Assembly (NCBI GenBank): GCA_963849305.1
Contig: CAWKGV010000023.1
Location: 186,001 to 250,000, forward strand
Length of the DNA stretch: 64,000 nucleotides
Direction of reading: 5' to 3'
Origin: CAWKGV01 sp963849305
GTDB taxonomy: Bacteria; Pseudomonadota; Alphaproteobacteria; Acetobacterales; Acetobacteraceae
Numbering within the stretch: position 1 is the first letter of the stretch; each line of letters begins with the position of its first letter. A model generated the notes under the pieces. It was not told the origin of the DNA, did no database searches, and saw only the letters and a program-made list of their open reading frames with translations. A program made the translations under genes and the position numbers. Positions 8,499 through 18,514 of this stretch are shown piece after piece.

Positions 8499-9200
8499 AT
8501 GCGTTCCCTCATCCTCTCGTTCACCGTGCTTGGTGCGCTTGCCGTGACGCCCGCGATGGCGCAGATGGCAGGCCCTCCGAACGGGCCACCGGTCGCCGGG
8601 CCAGCAACTCCGGGCCCGGCCTACCCGCCCGGCCAGCCCGGCGCCGACATGAATTACAACGGTAATGCAGGAATGGCCGGCCAGGGCCCTGGTATAGTGG
8701 GTATGGTGCCGGCGCCGCCGAGCCATCAGCCAATGGTCCGCCACCCGACCAACATCAACGCTTCGGATTCCCGCTCGATTATTTCGCCCTCCTTGCCGCA
8801 GCCGCCGGTGGGACCGAATGCCGACGCGACCCAATATTTGCAGGCCGCCCAGCGCGCCTTGATGAGGGGCCGAGGCGGAGAGGCGCAAGCCGCGCTGGAA
8901 AATGCCGAGACCTGGCTGCTCAACCGCTCGGTGCCGGCCGGCGCCGTCAATCAGCCTGACCAGAACCCGGCCGTGACCAACATCTCCTCCGCGCTGCAAG
9001 CCTTGGCGGCGGGCAATCGCGCCCAAGCCATGAACCTGGTCCAACAGACCATCCCGATGACTATGCAGGCCCAGAACGGGCCCGGTATGATGGGGCCTGG
9101 CATGAACGGTCCCGGGATGGCGGGCCCGGGTATGGGCGGGCCGCAGGGCATGATGAACGGCAATCCGCCGCCTCCGCCTCCCCCGGGAACGAACCCCTAA
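8499..9200 (+). CDS. Secreted Met/Gly/Pro-rich protein of unknown function
   Basis: 233 residues. ATG 8499 has AAGGAG at 8485-8490. A clear Sec signal peptide (about residues 1-22, cut after AMA-Q) precedes a Pro/Gly-rich stretch, then a short helical middle (ATQYLQAAQRALMRGRGG...AALENAETWLL, residues ~110-145) that resembles one TPR-like helix pair, and then a tail with repeated GPGM units and a run of eight prolines. Periplasmic or surface location is inferred. I do not recognise the family. It is separate from the lipid A cluster (120 bases after lpxXL) and followed by a terminator-like repeat. Confidence 0.75.
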   Translation: MRSLILSFTVLGALAVTPAMAQMAGPPNGPPVAGPATPGPAYPPGQPGADMNYNGNAGMAGQGPGIVGMVPAPPSHQPMVRHPTNINASDSRSIISPSLPQPPVGPNADATQYLQAAQRALMRGRGGEAQAALENAETWLLNRSVPAGAVNQPDQNPAVTNISSALQALAAGNRAQAMNLVQQTIPMTMQAQNGPGMMGPGMNGPGMAGPGMGGPQGMMNGNPPPPPPPGTNP

Positions 9201-9223
9201 GCGGGCGGGCACTCAAAAATCGT

Positions 9224-9252
9224 CCCTCTCCCGCTTGTCTCGCGGGAGAGGG
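9224..9252. terminator. Inverted repeat CCCTCTCCCG/CGGGAGAGGG after the secreted protein gene
   Basis: Perfect 10-base arms (9224-9233 and 9243-9252) 24 bases downstream of the stop at 9200. It could terminate transcription, though there is no T run; it also belongs to the dispersed GC-rich repeat family of this window. Confidence 0.5.
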
Positions 9253-9317
9253 CTCGGGCCAGGATTCCGCTCAGCGGCATTCAGCCGCCCTTTACCTTGG
9301 GACGGCAATATCGCGTC

Positions 9318-10910
9318 ATGGAACCCGTGCGCGCTCTGCTTGCCGCCATCGAGCATCACCAGGCTGGCCGATGCGCCGAGGCAGAGGCGACGTACCGCGC
9401 CGTGTTGGCGGTGGACGCCCGCTATTGGCGCGCGGCGTATCTATGCGGGTTGCTCCAGCTTCAGGGAGGCAGTACCAGCGAGGCAGTGACGTTGCTGGCC
9501 CACGCCGTCGCGCTGCAACCCGATCATTCGGGGTCCCGGATCAATTTCGCCCGGGCCTTGCTCCAGACCGGGGAACCTGCCCGCGCTCTGGCCGAGGCGC
9601 AAGCGGGTCTCATCCACTCACCTGATCTGGCGGAACTCCATTTCCTGTGCGGGACCGCGTTGAGTGCGCTGCAGCGGCCGGCCGAGGCCATGGCGGCGTT
9701 GGCGCGTGCCGCGGCGATCGAGCCGCGCCATGCCGTCGCTTGGCTGAACTTGGGCAATGCTTGCGCGGACCTCGACCGGTTGGACGAGGCGGAGCGGCAT
9801 TGCCGGACCGCGATGCGGCTGGCGCCGGCGCTGGTTGAGGCACATGCCAGTCTTGGCTTCGTTCTGACCTCGCTGGGGCGGCTCGGCGAGGCGCGAGCGG
9901 CCTGCGCGGAAGCGATCCAACTCGCGCCGGATTGCGCCCAGGCCCATTGGAATTTGGCAACCGCGGCGCTACTGGGCGGGGACTTCGAAACCGGGTTCCG
10001 CGAATACGAGTGGCGCAAGCGCCATGACAGGTTCCGGCGCGACTTCATCAATCCGCCTGGCCCGGCTTGGCAAGGTGAGCCAGTCGTCGGGCGCACCGTG
10101 CTCGTTCATGCCGAGCAGGGACTGGGCGACACGATCCAACTCAGCCGCTTCTTGCCCGTGATCGCCGAGCGCGGGGCGCGCGTGGTCCTGGCCTGTGCAA
10201 AGCCGCTGATCCCTCTCCTGTCCACGATCCCCGGCCTGGCAGCGGCCGCGGACAAATCAGCGCCACTGCCTGGCTATGATGTCTGGATCGACCAGATGAG
10301 CCTGCCGCGCGTCTTCGGCACGCGCCTGGAGACGATCCCTGCCGCGCAAGGCTGGCTCGTGGCGGACCCGGCGCGCGCCGCCGCCTGGGAGCTGACGTTG
10401 CCGGACCGGCCACGGGTCGGCGTCGTCTGGGCCGGCAACCCGGCGCATTCCAACGACCGCCGACGCTCCTTGCCCCCGGCCGGGCTGGCGGCGCTCGCGG
10501 CCCAGCCGGGGGTTCGGTTCATCAGCTTACAGACTGGCCCGCGCGCGGCCGAGGCGCGATTGCTAGGCATCCCCGACAATTCCGGGCGGCTTGCCGATTA
10601 CGCCGAGACGGCGGCAGCCGTCAGTGGATTGGACCTGATCGTGACCGTGGATACCTCGGTCGCGCACCTCGCCGGGGCGATGGGCAAGCTCACCTGGGTC
10701 ATGCTGCCGTTTGCTCCGGACTGGCGCTGGGCGCTCGGCCGTGACGACACGCCCTGGTATTCTTCATTGCGCTTGTTCCGCCAGCCATTCCCAGGTGATT
10801 GGGGCGCAGTGCTCGACCGGGTGCAGACGGAGCTGACCGTCTGGGCTCGGAACCGTTCCCGCCCGATTCCTGGTCCGCCGCAAGGCAAGGGGGCCTATTC
10901 ATCGTCGTAA
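9318..10910 (+). CDS. TPR-repeat protein with heptosyltransferase-like glycosyltransferase domain
   Basis: About 530 residues. The first ~230 residues are tetratricopeptide repeats, at least six, with pattern AWLNLGNACADLDRLDEAERH and AHASLGFVLTSLGRLGEARAA. A GFREYEWRKR linker leads to a GT-B-like C-terminal domain: TVLVHAEQGLGDTIQLSRFLP, PRVGVVWAGNPAHSNDRRRS and DLIVTVDTSVAHLAGAMG. This architecture is common in alphaproteobacteria and is usually called a TPR-glycosyltransferase; substrates are unknown, possibly protein O-glycosylation or polysaccharide. ATG 9318 is chosen over TTG 9297. Its last 16 bases overlap the convergent yihY-like gene. Confidence 0.85.
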   Translation: MEPVRALLAAIEHHQAGRCAEAEATYRAVLAVDARYWRAAYLCGLLQLQGGSTSEAVTLLAHAVALQPDHSGSRINFARALLQTGEPARALAEAQAGLIHSPDLAELHFLCGTALSALQRPAEAMAALARAAAIEPRHAVAWLNLGNACADLDRLDEAERHCRTAMRLAPALVEAHASLGFVLTSLGRLGEARAACAEAIQLAPDCAQAHWNLATAALLGGDFETGFREYEWRKRHDRFRRDFINPPGPAWQGEPVVGRTVLVHAEQGLGDTIQLSRFLPVIAERGARVVLACAKPLIPLLSTIPGLAAAADKSAPLPGYDVWIDQMSLPRVFGTRLETIPAAQGWLVADPARAAAWELTLPDRPRVGVVWAGNPAHSNDRRRSLPPAGLAALAAQPGVRFISLQTGPRAAEARLLGIPDNSGRLADYAETAAAVSGLDLIVTVDTSVAHLAGAMGKLTWVMLPFAPDWRWALGRDDTPWYSSLRLFRQPFPGDWGAVLDRVQTELTVWARNRSRPIPGPPQGKGAYSSS

Positions 10911-11878
10911 GACTTTCCCACGGTATCCGCCGCGAAGGCGCCACGACTCCCCATCGGCTCGGGAGCCCCGGTCGTGGTGTCCTTGCGGGTCTGCCGCTCC
11001 GTCTCGGCATTGATCGCAGCTCCCAGCACGACGACGAAGGCGGTCAAATAGAGCCACGTCATCAGGACCACCACGGCACCGAGCGACCCGTACGTGGCGT
11101 TGTAATTGTTGAAATTGGCAACGTACACGCTGAACAGGATGGAGCCCACGATCCACAGCACGGTCGCAACCGCGGCACCAGGGGACGCCCATTGCCACTG
11201 CGCCGCCTCGCGGTCCGGGGCATAGCGGTAAAGGATCGCCAGGGCCGTCATCAGGAAAGCCATCAGCAGCGGCCATTCCACGATCAGAGCCACCCATTTG
11301 AAGAAGTTGCTGCCGATGCCAACGGCAGAGACCAGCGCGGGCAGGACCGCGACCAGAGCGATCGCGACGATGCCGGTCACGAGCAGTCCGATCGTTAGCA
11401 CCAGCGCGATCACGTTGAACCATATGATGCTGCGCCTCTCCTCTTGGCCGTAGGCGATGTCGAGTGCCGACATCAGTCCGCTCATGCCGCGCGAGGCGCT
11501 CCAGAGCGCGAACGCCAAACTGATCACCAAGCCGATGCTGAGCGCCCCTCCGGAGGCGCCGGCGATCGCGTGCATTTCCGTGCCGATGAGTTGCTGGGCC
11601 GACCCAGGCAGCAGGCCGGACATGGCGTTCACCTGCTGCTCGACCTGCGCGGGGGATGAGACCAGGCCGTAAAGCGAGACCAGCGCGATCAGCGCCGGGA
11701 ACAGCGCCAGTAGCACGTAATAAGTGACGCCGCCGGCGACCAGAAACAGGTTCTTCTCGTTGATGCCCCCGTAGGTGCGCCACAGAACGTCCTTCCAGCC
11801 GGCAACGGGAATGTGATGCGGACGTTCTGCTTCTCGCCCGCGCTCCCGGTCACTCCTCGACGTCGCTTCGTTTGGCAC
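10895..11878 (-). CDS. YihY/UPF0761 (BrkB-like) inner-membrane protein
   Basis: 327 residues from GTG 11878, chosen because GGGG precedes it and homologues begin with a short charged tail followed by AERPHHIPVAGWKDVLWRTY. Signature segments are VAGGVTYYVLLALFPALIAL, SASRGMSGLMSALDIAYGQEE and the C-terminal YGSLGAVVVLMTWLYLTAF, with about six hydrophobic helices. The family was once called ribonuclease BN by mistake; its function is unknown, perhaps transport. A longer open frame to 12799 is only an antisense shadow of the next operon. It is divergent from the coiled-coil stress operon, which suggests joint regulation. A second paralogue lies at 58819-59799. Confidence 0.88.
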   Translation of the reverse strand: MPNEATSRSDRERGREAERPHHIPVAGWKDVLWRTYGGINEKNLFLVAGGVTYYVLLALFPALIALVSLYGLVSSPAQVEQQVNAMSGLLPGSAQQLIGTEMHAIAGASGGALSIGLVISLAFALWSASRGMSGLMSALDIAYGQEERRSIIWFNVIALVLTIGLLVTGIVAIALVAVLPALVSAVGIGSNFFKWVALIVEWPLLMAFLMTALAILYRYAPDREAAQWQWASPGAAVATVLWIVGSILFSVYVANFNNYNATYGSLGAVVVLMTWLYLTAFVVVLGAAINAETERQTRKDTTTGAPEPMGSRGAFAADTVGKSYDDE

Positions 11879-12045
11879 GGCTTTCCCCTTTTTGTGAACG
11901 CTTCGTATCAACCCGAAACGGCCGCTCTGGCATCGGTTCGAGGATTGTACGCCGAGAAACATGTACCGGCCACCACGCGGGTCCGCAACCAAACCGACGG
12001 CCGAGCGTTGCCCAAAAACAAATCCGCCTGAACAGGGGTTCCAAT

Positions 12046-12810
12046 ATGGACGAAAAGAACCGGACCGAGCCGCCACGCGGCGTGCGCACCTCAGTCGTCG
12101 GGGGTTCCCAGACAGGCGCGCAGGCGGGGGAAGCGGCGCGCAAGGTTCAGCAGACCGCGACGGAGGTCGCGGGGCAGGCACAGGCGCGCGCAAGCGATCT
12201 CTCGCGCGAGGCCCAGGGCCGGACCGCTGATCTGGCGCGCGAGGCGCAGGATCGGGCCGGGAAAGTCGCCGGCACGGCGCAGGATCGCGCCGCCGACGTC
12301 TTGCAGCAGGCGCAGGAAGGCGTGGCGGACGTAGCGGCCAGCGCCAGGGACCGGCTGGGCGAGGAGGCTGGAAAGCAGAAGGATCGTGCGGCTTCGACGG
12401 TCGAGGGGGTGGCTGGCCAGGTCCACGATGTCGCTGACCGGCTGCGCGAAAGCGACCAGCGCTGGCTCTCCGATTTCGTGGAGCAGGGGGCGGACGAACT
12501 GTCTTCCTTCGCCGAAGTGCTTCGCTCCAACGATTTGCAGGGTTTGATCGCGAAGGCCCGCGGCTTCGCGCACCGCCAGCCGGCACTCTTCGCCGGCGCC
12601 TCGGTCGCCGCCGGCTTCGCGCTGGCGCGCATGGCGCGCATCGCCGTGGAACGGGGCACGGGCGCCGCACTGGCGCCGCCTCAACACCCGCCACGCAATG
12701 AACCGGAGCGCCAGCCTCGTTCCGAGAGTATCCCCAGCCAGACGGGCACCGGCTGGCAACCCAAGTCGCGCGCCGAAGTCGTCTATCCCGGATCCACAAG
12801 CAATGGATGA
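12046..12810 (+). CDS. Ala-rich coiled-coil (LEA-like) protein, stress-associated
   Basis: 254 residues from ATG 12046 with AGGGG upstream. Residues ~25-130 are an amphipathic repeat of about 11 residues (ARASDLSREAQGRTADLAREAQDRAGKVAG), as in LEA/apolipoprotein-like proteins. Then comes a conserved helical block (SDFVEQGADELSSFAEVLRSNDLQGLI) and a hydrophobic, probably membrane-associated helix (ALFAGASVAAGFALARMARIAV). A disordered tail follows. Similar proteins in rhizobia are named nutrient-deprivation-induced proteins. Its stop overlaps the next start (ATGGATGA at 12803-12810), so it is the first gene of a three-gene operon. Envelope protection is inferred only. Confidence 0.75.
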   Translation: MDEKNRTEPPRGVRTSVVGGSQTGAQAGEAARKVQQTATEVAGQAQARASDLSREAQGRTADLAREAQDRAGKVAGTAQDRAADVLQQAQEGVADVAASARDRLGEEAGKQKDRAASTVEGVAGQVHDVADRLRESDQRWLSDFVEQGADELSSFAEVLRSNDLQGLIAKARGFAHRQPALFAGASVAAGFALARMARIAVERGTGAALAPPQHPPRNEPERQPRSESIPSQTGTGWQPKSRAEVVYPGSTSNG

Positions 12811-13193
12811 CGTGCGAACCCTACGCCCGTTGCGCGACATCGTGGGCGATGTGGCGCAGGACGCTCAGGCGCTGATACGTGGTGAGTTCGCACTAGCCAA
12901 AGCCGAACTGAACCAGACACTCCAGCGCGCGATACTTGCGTTGGTCTGGGTTTTCGGCGGGATGTTCGTGGGCTTCGCCGGCCTGATCGTGCTCCTGATG
13001 GCCGCGGTGGATGCTCTGACCTATGTGATCCCCGTCTGGGCCGCCGCCCTCGCCATCGGAGGTACTGATCATCGCAATCGGCGGAGCACTGGGGTTCTTC
13101 GGGATTAGGATGCTGGCGCTCAAGAAGCTGATCCCGGAACGCACCGCGCGCAACGTGACGCAGGACGCCCGAGTTGTGAGGGAGCATATCTGA
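12803..13193 (+). CDS. Phage-holin-family (DUF1469/YqjE-like) membrane protein, frameshifted
   Basis: From ATG 12803 the frame gives RPLRDIVGDVAQDAQALIRGE, a linker, then a transmembrane helix (WVFGGMFVGFAGLIVLLMAAV). It derails near 13058-13063 (GGAGG). The +1-shifted frame continues VLIIAIGGALGFFGIRML and a C-terminal tail to the TGA at 13191-13193. That is the second membrane helix expected for this family, giving ~130 residues in total. The indel is either a sequencing error or a mutation. The family (called holin X or YqjE) is typically next to YqjD/DUF883-like proteins, as here. The stop overlaps the next gene's ATG. Confidence 0.75.
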
Positions 13194-14362
13194 TGTCCCA
13201 GCATACCCAAGACCCGGCCGCGATCGAGCGCGACCTTCACGTCACGCGGACGCGGCTCGACAGCCGTCTATCGGAACTGACCAGCCGGCTTTCGCCGGGG
13301 CAGATCGTGGATGAGGCGCTGGATTTCCTTAAGACCAAGCAAGGCGTCGATTTCAGCCGCAACCTGACCGACAGCGTGCGCGAGCGGCCGATCCCGGTGG
13401 CGCTCGTGGGGATTGGCCTAGCCTGGCTCATGGCGGGTCCGCGGCCGCGCGATGACGAGCCGCGCTATCCGGCCTATCGCCAGCCGCGGATCGGCGCCCG
13501 CCCGGCGGACGATGACCTCATGACCCGCGCCTGGAAGGCCGGGCGTGATTTGGCGCGGCAGTCCGGCGAGTCGGAGTCCGATTTCCGGGCTCGAATGACG
13601 GAGGCGCGCGGCAACGTGCTTGGGGTGACGCGCAGTGCGCAGGACACGGCGGAGTCCTACGCCGACAAGGTGCAAGAGGCACTGTTCAGCGCGCGCGACC
13701 GGATCGCCGATACCGCGCGGGCGGCGGCCGATCGCGCGAGCGAGGTCGGTGGGGCGATTGGAGATACCGTGCAGGGCATCAGCGACCAGGTCGGCGCGCG
13801 TGCGCATGATTTGCGCGACCAGATGTCGGAGTTCGGCGACCGGCTCTCCTCCCAAGGGCGGCGCGTCGGCGATCTCGCGTCGGAGGGATACGCACGGGCG
13901 CGCCGTAGCGCGCGGGGCACCGGAAGTGGGCTGGTGGCCGCGATCGGCGACAATCCGATCCTGCTGGGCACCCTGGGACTGACCGCGGGGGCGCTGCTCG
14001 GGGCCCTGATCCCCACGACTGAAGCCGAGCGCGATTATCTTGGAGATACCGTGGGCGAGGCCGTTGGCGAAGCGCGCGGGGCGGTGCAGGACGTTGCCCG
14101 CGAGGCGCTTGACCGCGGCTCCGAGGTCGCGCGCTCCGCGCTGGATGCCGGGCGCGAAACCTTGGATGAGGCGACCGGTCACGCCAAGGAATTGGGCGAG
14201 AAGGCGCAGGCGAACGTCAGCAGCCTGGGCGAGCAGGCCCGCCAGGGAACCCGCGACGTGGCCGAGACGGCGCGCCAGGGTGCGCGGGACGCAGGCGAGA
14301 CAGCGCGACAAGGAGCGCGCGCGGCGACCACCAGGACGGACGGCCAGAGCCCCCGGGTCTGA
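13193..14362 (+). CDS. DUF3618-domain protein with long amphipathic repeat tail
   Basis: 389 residues. The N-terminus is a DUF3618 motif (AAIERDLHVTRTRLDSRLSELTSRL, residues 9-33), followed by a short hydrophobic helix (IPVALVGIGLAWLMAG). Long alanine/arginine/glutamate heptad or 11-mer repeats follow, with a second hydrophobic segment in the middle (IGDNPILLGTLGLTAGALLGALIP). The last ~70 residues contain near-identical TARQGARDAGE units. Membrane-anchored rod facing the periplasm or cytoplasm. Third gene of the coiled-coil/holin-like operon, comparable in layout to E. coli yqjD-yqjE-yqjK. Confidence 0.78.
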   Translation: MSQHTQDPAAIERDLHVTRTRLDSRLSELTSRLSPGQIVDEALDFLKTKQGVDFSRNLTDSVRERPIPVALVGIGLAWLMAGPRPRDDEPRYPAYRQPRIGARPADDDLMTRAWKAGRDLARQSGESESDFRARMTEARGNVLGVTRSAQDTAESYADKVQEALFSARDRIADTARAAADRASEVGGAIGDTVQGISDQVGARAHDLRDQMSEFGDRLSSQGRRVGDLASEGYARARRSARGTGSGLVAAIGDNPILLGTLGLTAGALLGALIPTTEAERDYLGDTVGEAVGEARGAVQDVAREALDRGSEVARSALDAGRETLDEATGHAKELGEKAQANVSSLGEQARQGTRDVAETARQGARDAGETARQGARAATTRTDGQSPRV

Positions 14363-14387
14363 ACGGCTCCTAGTTAAAGCTGGCGAG

Positions 14388-15485
14388 TCAACTGATAACG
14401 ATCTCCACCCGCCGGTTTTGCGGCTCGCGAACGTTCGGGCCCGTTGGCACCAGCAAGTGGCTCTCGCCGTAGCCGCGAATGACGATGGCGCTGCGTGACA
14501 CGCCATCGCGCACCAGCTCCGCCGCGACTGCTTGCGCTCGCCTGAGCGACAGCGTCATATTATAGCGCACGGACCCGGAAGTGTCGGTGTAGCCGTTCAC
14601 CCGGATGCGCGTGTACCGCACCCGCGTCGAGGCGTTGGCGGCCTCGCGGACGATTTGCCGGGCGCGGTCGGAAAGCGTCGCTTTGTCCCAATCGAAGAAC
14701 ACCAGATAGGAGCGGGCGGGAGCCGGCGCGGGCGCCGCGACCGGGGCCGACGATGAAGCGGGCGCTGGGGGCGGGGCCGGCGGCGTCACGTTGAAAGCGT
14801 AGCGGACACCGAGCAGGAAGCTGTGGTTCTGCTGCGGCCCCACCTTGACCCCGACCGGGATACGACCCACTGGTGTCGCGATAGTGGTGCTGTAATGCTC
14901 GCCCGCGGTGACATCCAAGAACCGATATTGCGCCGTGAGCGACAGGCCTGGCACGTTAGGCACCGGGAACGAAAGCCCAGCGATCGCTTGGAAGGCGAAT
15001 TTGCCGGAGTTGGTCAGATCGTTCCAGATGTATCCGGCGCCGATGCCCAGATACGGGAATACGTAGCGACTGCCGATATCGAAGTCGTAGAGCGCGTTGG
15101 CCAGGGCGCCATAACTCAGCAGGTAACCGGAAGAACTAGCCAGGCTGCCGGTGATGGTTGTCGGGATCCGGATGCCGAGAGCGGTCGCCGCAGGCAGCCT
15201 GACTTGAGACAAGCTAATGCCGTTGCGCAGGAAGTCGCCTTCGACCTCCAGGCGCCAGCCGTTGCCGAATCCGTACCCCATGCTGCCGAGGGCCGCGAGG
15301 CCGCTGCTCTTATCCACAGTTAGGCCGAAGCTGCCGACGCCTGGCACAGTTGGCGTGACCCGGACGGCGGTCAGGAGATCGTAGCCCGCTCCGGCGCCGA
15401 CATAGAGCCCCTGGAAGGGCTGGGCCCGAGCGGCCAAGGGGGCGGCCAGCAAGAAGAGAGCGAGCAGTGCAGCGCGTGAACGCAT
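14388..15485 (-). CDS. OmpA-family outer-membrane protein (beta-barrel plus peptidoglycan-binding domain)
   Basis: 365 residues from ATG 15483-15485 with AAGGAG upstream. Signal peptide to ARA-Q; an eight-stranded barrel-like region (FQGLYVGAGAGYDLL to HSFLLGVRYAFNV, residues ~22-230); a Pro/Ala hinge; and a C-terminal OmpA domain (YLVFFDWDKATLSDRARQIV, VNGYTDTSG, SLRRAQAVAAELV, NRRVEIVI). It anchors the outer membrane to peptidoglycan. It is a tandem paralogue of the next gene: the OmpA domains are nearly the same, the barrels are much diverged. Confidence 0.9.
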   Translation of the reverse strand: MRSRAALLALFLLAAPLAARAQPFQGLYVGAGAGYDLLTAVRVTPTVPGVGSFGLTVDKSSGLAALGSMGYGFGNGWRLEVEGDFLRNGISLSQVRLPAATALGIRIPTTITGSLASSSGYLLSYGALANALYDFDIGSRYVFPYLGIGAGYIWNDLTNSGKFAFQAIAGLSFPVPNVPGLSLTAQYRFLDVTAGEHYSTTIATPVGRIPVGVKVGPQQNHSFLLGVRYAFNVTPPAPPPAPASSSAPVAAPAPAPARSYLVFFDWDKATLSDRARQIVREAANASTRVRYTRIRVNGYTDTSGSVRYNMTLSLRRAQAVAAELVRDGVSRSAIVIRGYGESHLLVPTGPNVREPQNRRVEIVIS

Positions 15486-15561
15486 CCGTCGTCTCCTTCT
15501 CGGCAAAGAAAACGGGACGCCTCGCGGCGCCCCGTCGCTCGTCCGTGCGTGCCGGCGCCGA

Positions 15562-16668
15562 TCAGCGAATGATGATCTCGACGCGCCGGTTCTGCGGCTC
15601 GCGGACGCCGGGGCCGGTCGGCACCAGCAGATGCGTCTCGCCGAAGCCGCGGATGGCAATCGCGTTCCGCGGCACGCCGTCGAGCACCAGCTCGGCCGCC
15701 ACATTCTGCGCGCGCCGGATCGACAGCCTCATGTTGTAGCTCGGCTTGCCCGAGGTATCGGTGTAGCCGTTGACCTCGATCTGAGTGTACTGCACGCGGC
15801 GCGAGTTGTCCGCCGCCTCGCGGATGATCTGGCGGGCGCGGTCGGTGAGCGTCGCCTTGTCCCAATCGAAGAACACGAGATACGAGCGCGCGGGCGCGGG
15901 CGCGGGCGCGGCGATCGGGGCCGGAGCGGGCGGGGGCGCCGGCGGCGTTACGCCGAAGGTGTAGCGGATGCCCAGCACGACAGACTGATTAAAGTCGTTG
16001 CCAAGCTTCAGCTTGCCGAGCACTGGGGCGCCGACGGCCGGGATATACTCGGCATCGAAGATTCGTTGATATTGCGCCAGGAAGCGGTATTCCAGCGTCA
16101 GCGCGAAGCCCGAGTAACCGAGCGGGAAGATGCCGCCGAGGATAGCCTGAGCGGCGCCCGCGCCGCGCCGGTCGTTGGAGACGATCCTGGGCGTGCCGGC
16201 CGGGCCGGAGGTGCTGAAGCCCGACAGATTGTCCCACAGATAGCCGACGCCCACGCCTGCGTAAGGTGCGAACCACGGGACGTACTGCCCGATATACGGC
16301 GAAAGGTCGAACATGATGTTGACCATCGGGCCGTATTTTTCCTCATTCCCGCGGGCCCCTGACGGGAAGCCCGCGTCGTGAAGCGAGGTGAACTGGTTAT
16401 TCCGGATGTTGCCCTCAAGCTGCAAGCTCAGTCCGTTGCCAAGCTCGTACCCGAGATAGCCAAGGGCCAGCGGCCCCCAATTGGTGCGAAGGTTGCCGGT
16501 GTTGGTGCCCCGGATCACCGGATTGGCATTGTGGATCAACTCGGGCATCAGATAGTTGGCACCGACACCACCGCCGACATAGAAGCCGCTCAGGTCGGGC
16601 ATTTGTGCCTTCGCGGCGATCGGCAGACCCAGCACGGTGGCAGCCAGGAGGGTGCTCCGAAGCTTCAT
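15562..16668 (-). CDS. OmpA-family outer-membrane protein, tandem paralogue
   Basis: 368 residues from ATG 16666-16668 with GAGGAG upstream. Signal peptide to AKA-Q, barrel region starting LSGFYVGGGVGANYL, Pro/Ala hinge (PAPPPAPAPIAAPAPAPA), then an OmpA domain (YLVFFDWDKATLTDRARQII, VNGYTDTSGKPSYNMRLS, NRRVEIIIR). The C-terminal third closely matches the downstream paralogue, indicating duplication with barrel divergence. 76 bases separate the two genes, so they may share a transcript. Any longer reading upstream would cross the tRNA-Sec gene and is rejected. Confidence 0.9.
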   Translation of the reverse strand: MKLRSTLLAATVLGLPIAAKAQMPDLSGFYVGGGVGANYLMPELIHNANPVIRGTNTGNLRTNWGPLALGYLGYELGNGLSLQLEGNIRNNQFTSLHDAGFPSGARGNEEKYGPMVNIMFDLSPYIGQYVPWFAPYAGVGVGYLWDNLSGFSTSGPAGTPRIVSNDRRGAGAAQAILGGIFPLGYSGFALTLEYRFLAQYQRIFDAEYIPAVGAPVLGKLKLGNDFNQSVVLGIRYTFGVTPPAPPPAPAPIAAPAPAPARSYLVFFDWDKATLTDRARQIIREAADNSRRVQYTQIEVNGYTDTSGKPSYNMRLSIRRAQNVAAELVLDGVPRNAIAIRGFGETHLLVPTGPGVREPQNRRVEIIIR

Positions 16669-16867
16669 ATCCGTTCTCTCCTCGTTGTCGTCCGCGCCGG
16701 CGGCACGGGGTCGAGCGTGGCGGACATGGACGCCGCCTTGCTGTGGGAAGGCCAGAACCATAGCCATGCTTCTGGAATAAAACGAGAGGGTTCGGGGCGG
16801 AATGGCTATGACTGTTGCTTGAAGGCAACAGGTCGCCGGGCAAGCCGGCCACAGCGAACACGCGGAA

Positions 16868-16963
16868 TGGCGGAAGAGAGCAGGAGTTGAACCTGCCCGG
16901 GACCGCGCGGCGGCCCCAACCGGCTTTGAAGGCCGGCCGACCCACCGGGGCCGCTTCTCCTCC
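16868..16963 (-). tRNA. selC: Selenocysteine tRNA (tRNA-Sec, anticodon UCA)
   Basis: Reading the minus strand from 16963, the 5' acceptor GGAGGAGA pairs over eight bases (one G-U) with TCTCTTCC, followed by discriminator G and an encoded CCA (ending at 16868). Anticodon loop CTTCAAA puts UCA at 16929-16927. The long variable arm region GGGGCCGCCGCGCGGTCCCGG and the T arm (CAGG-TTCAACT-CCTG) match the E. coli selC layout, about 96 bases with CCA. The 8-bp acceptor and long extra arm are what EF-SelB needs. It lies 55 bases downstream of selA on the same strand. Confidence 0.95.
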
Positions 16964-17018
16964 GCCGGGAGTTTATCCGAGCACCGCACCCAGCCTGCAA
17001 CACCGGCCTCGGATTGAG

Positions 17019-18386
<1,368 letters not shown>

Positions 18387-18514
18387 CGCGGGCAGGATAG
18401 GGCGCGGTTCTCCCTGGGCAAGCACGCGGACTGCGGGTTGCCCATGGTCGTGTCGTGACCCACACTGTAGAAAACTCGGATACTCGAATTCAGATACTCG
18501 CGGCGGGAAGAAAC

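Noticed and set aside
11879..12799. A 300-residue N-terminal extension of the yihY-like gene.
   Set aside because: It is Arg/Pro-rich antisense of the coiled-coil operon; the family starts with the charged tail at about 11878.
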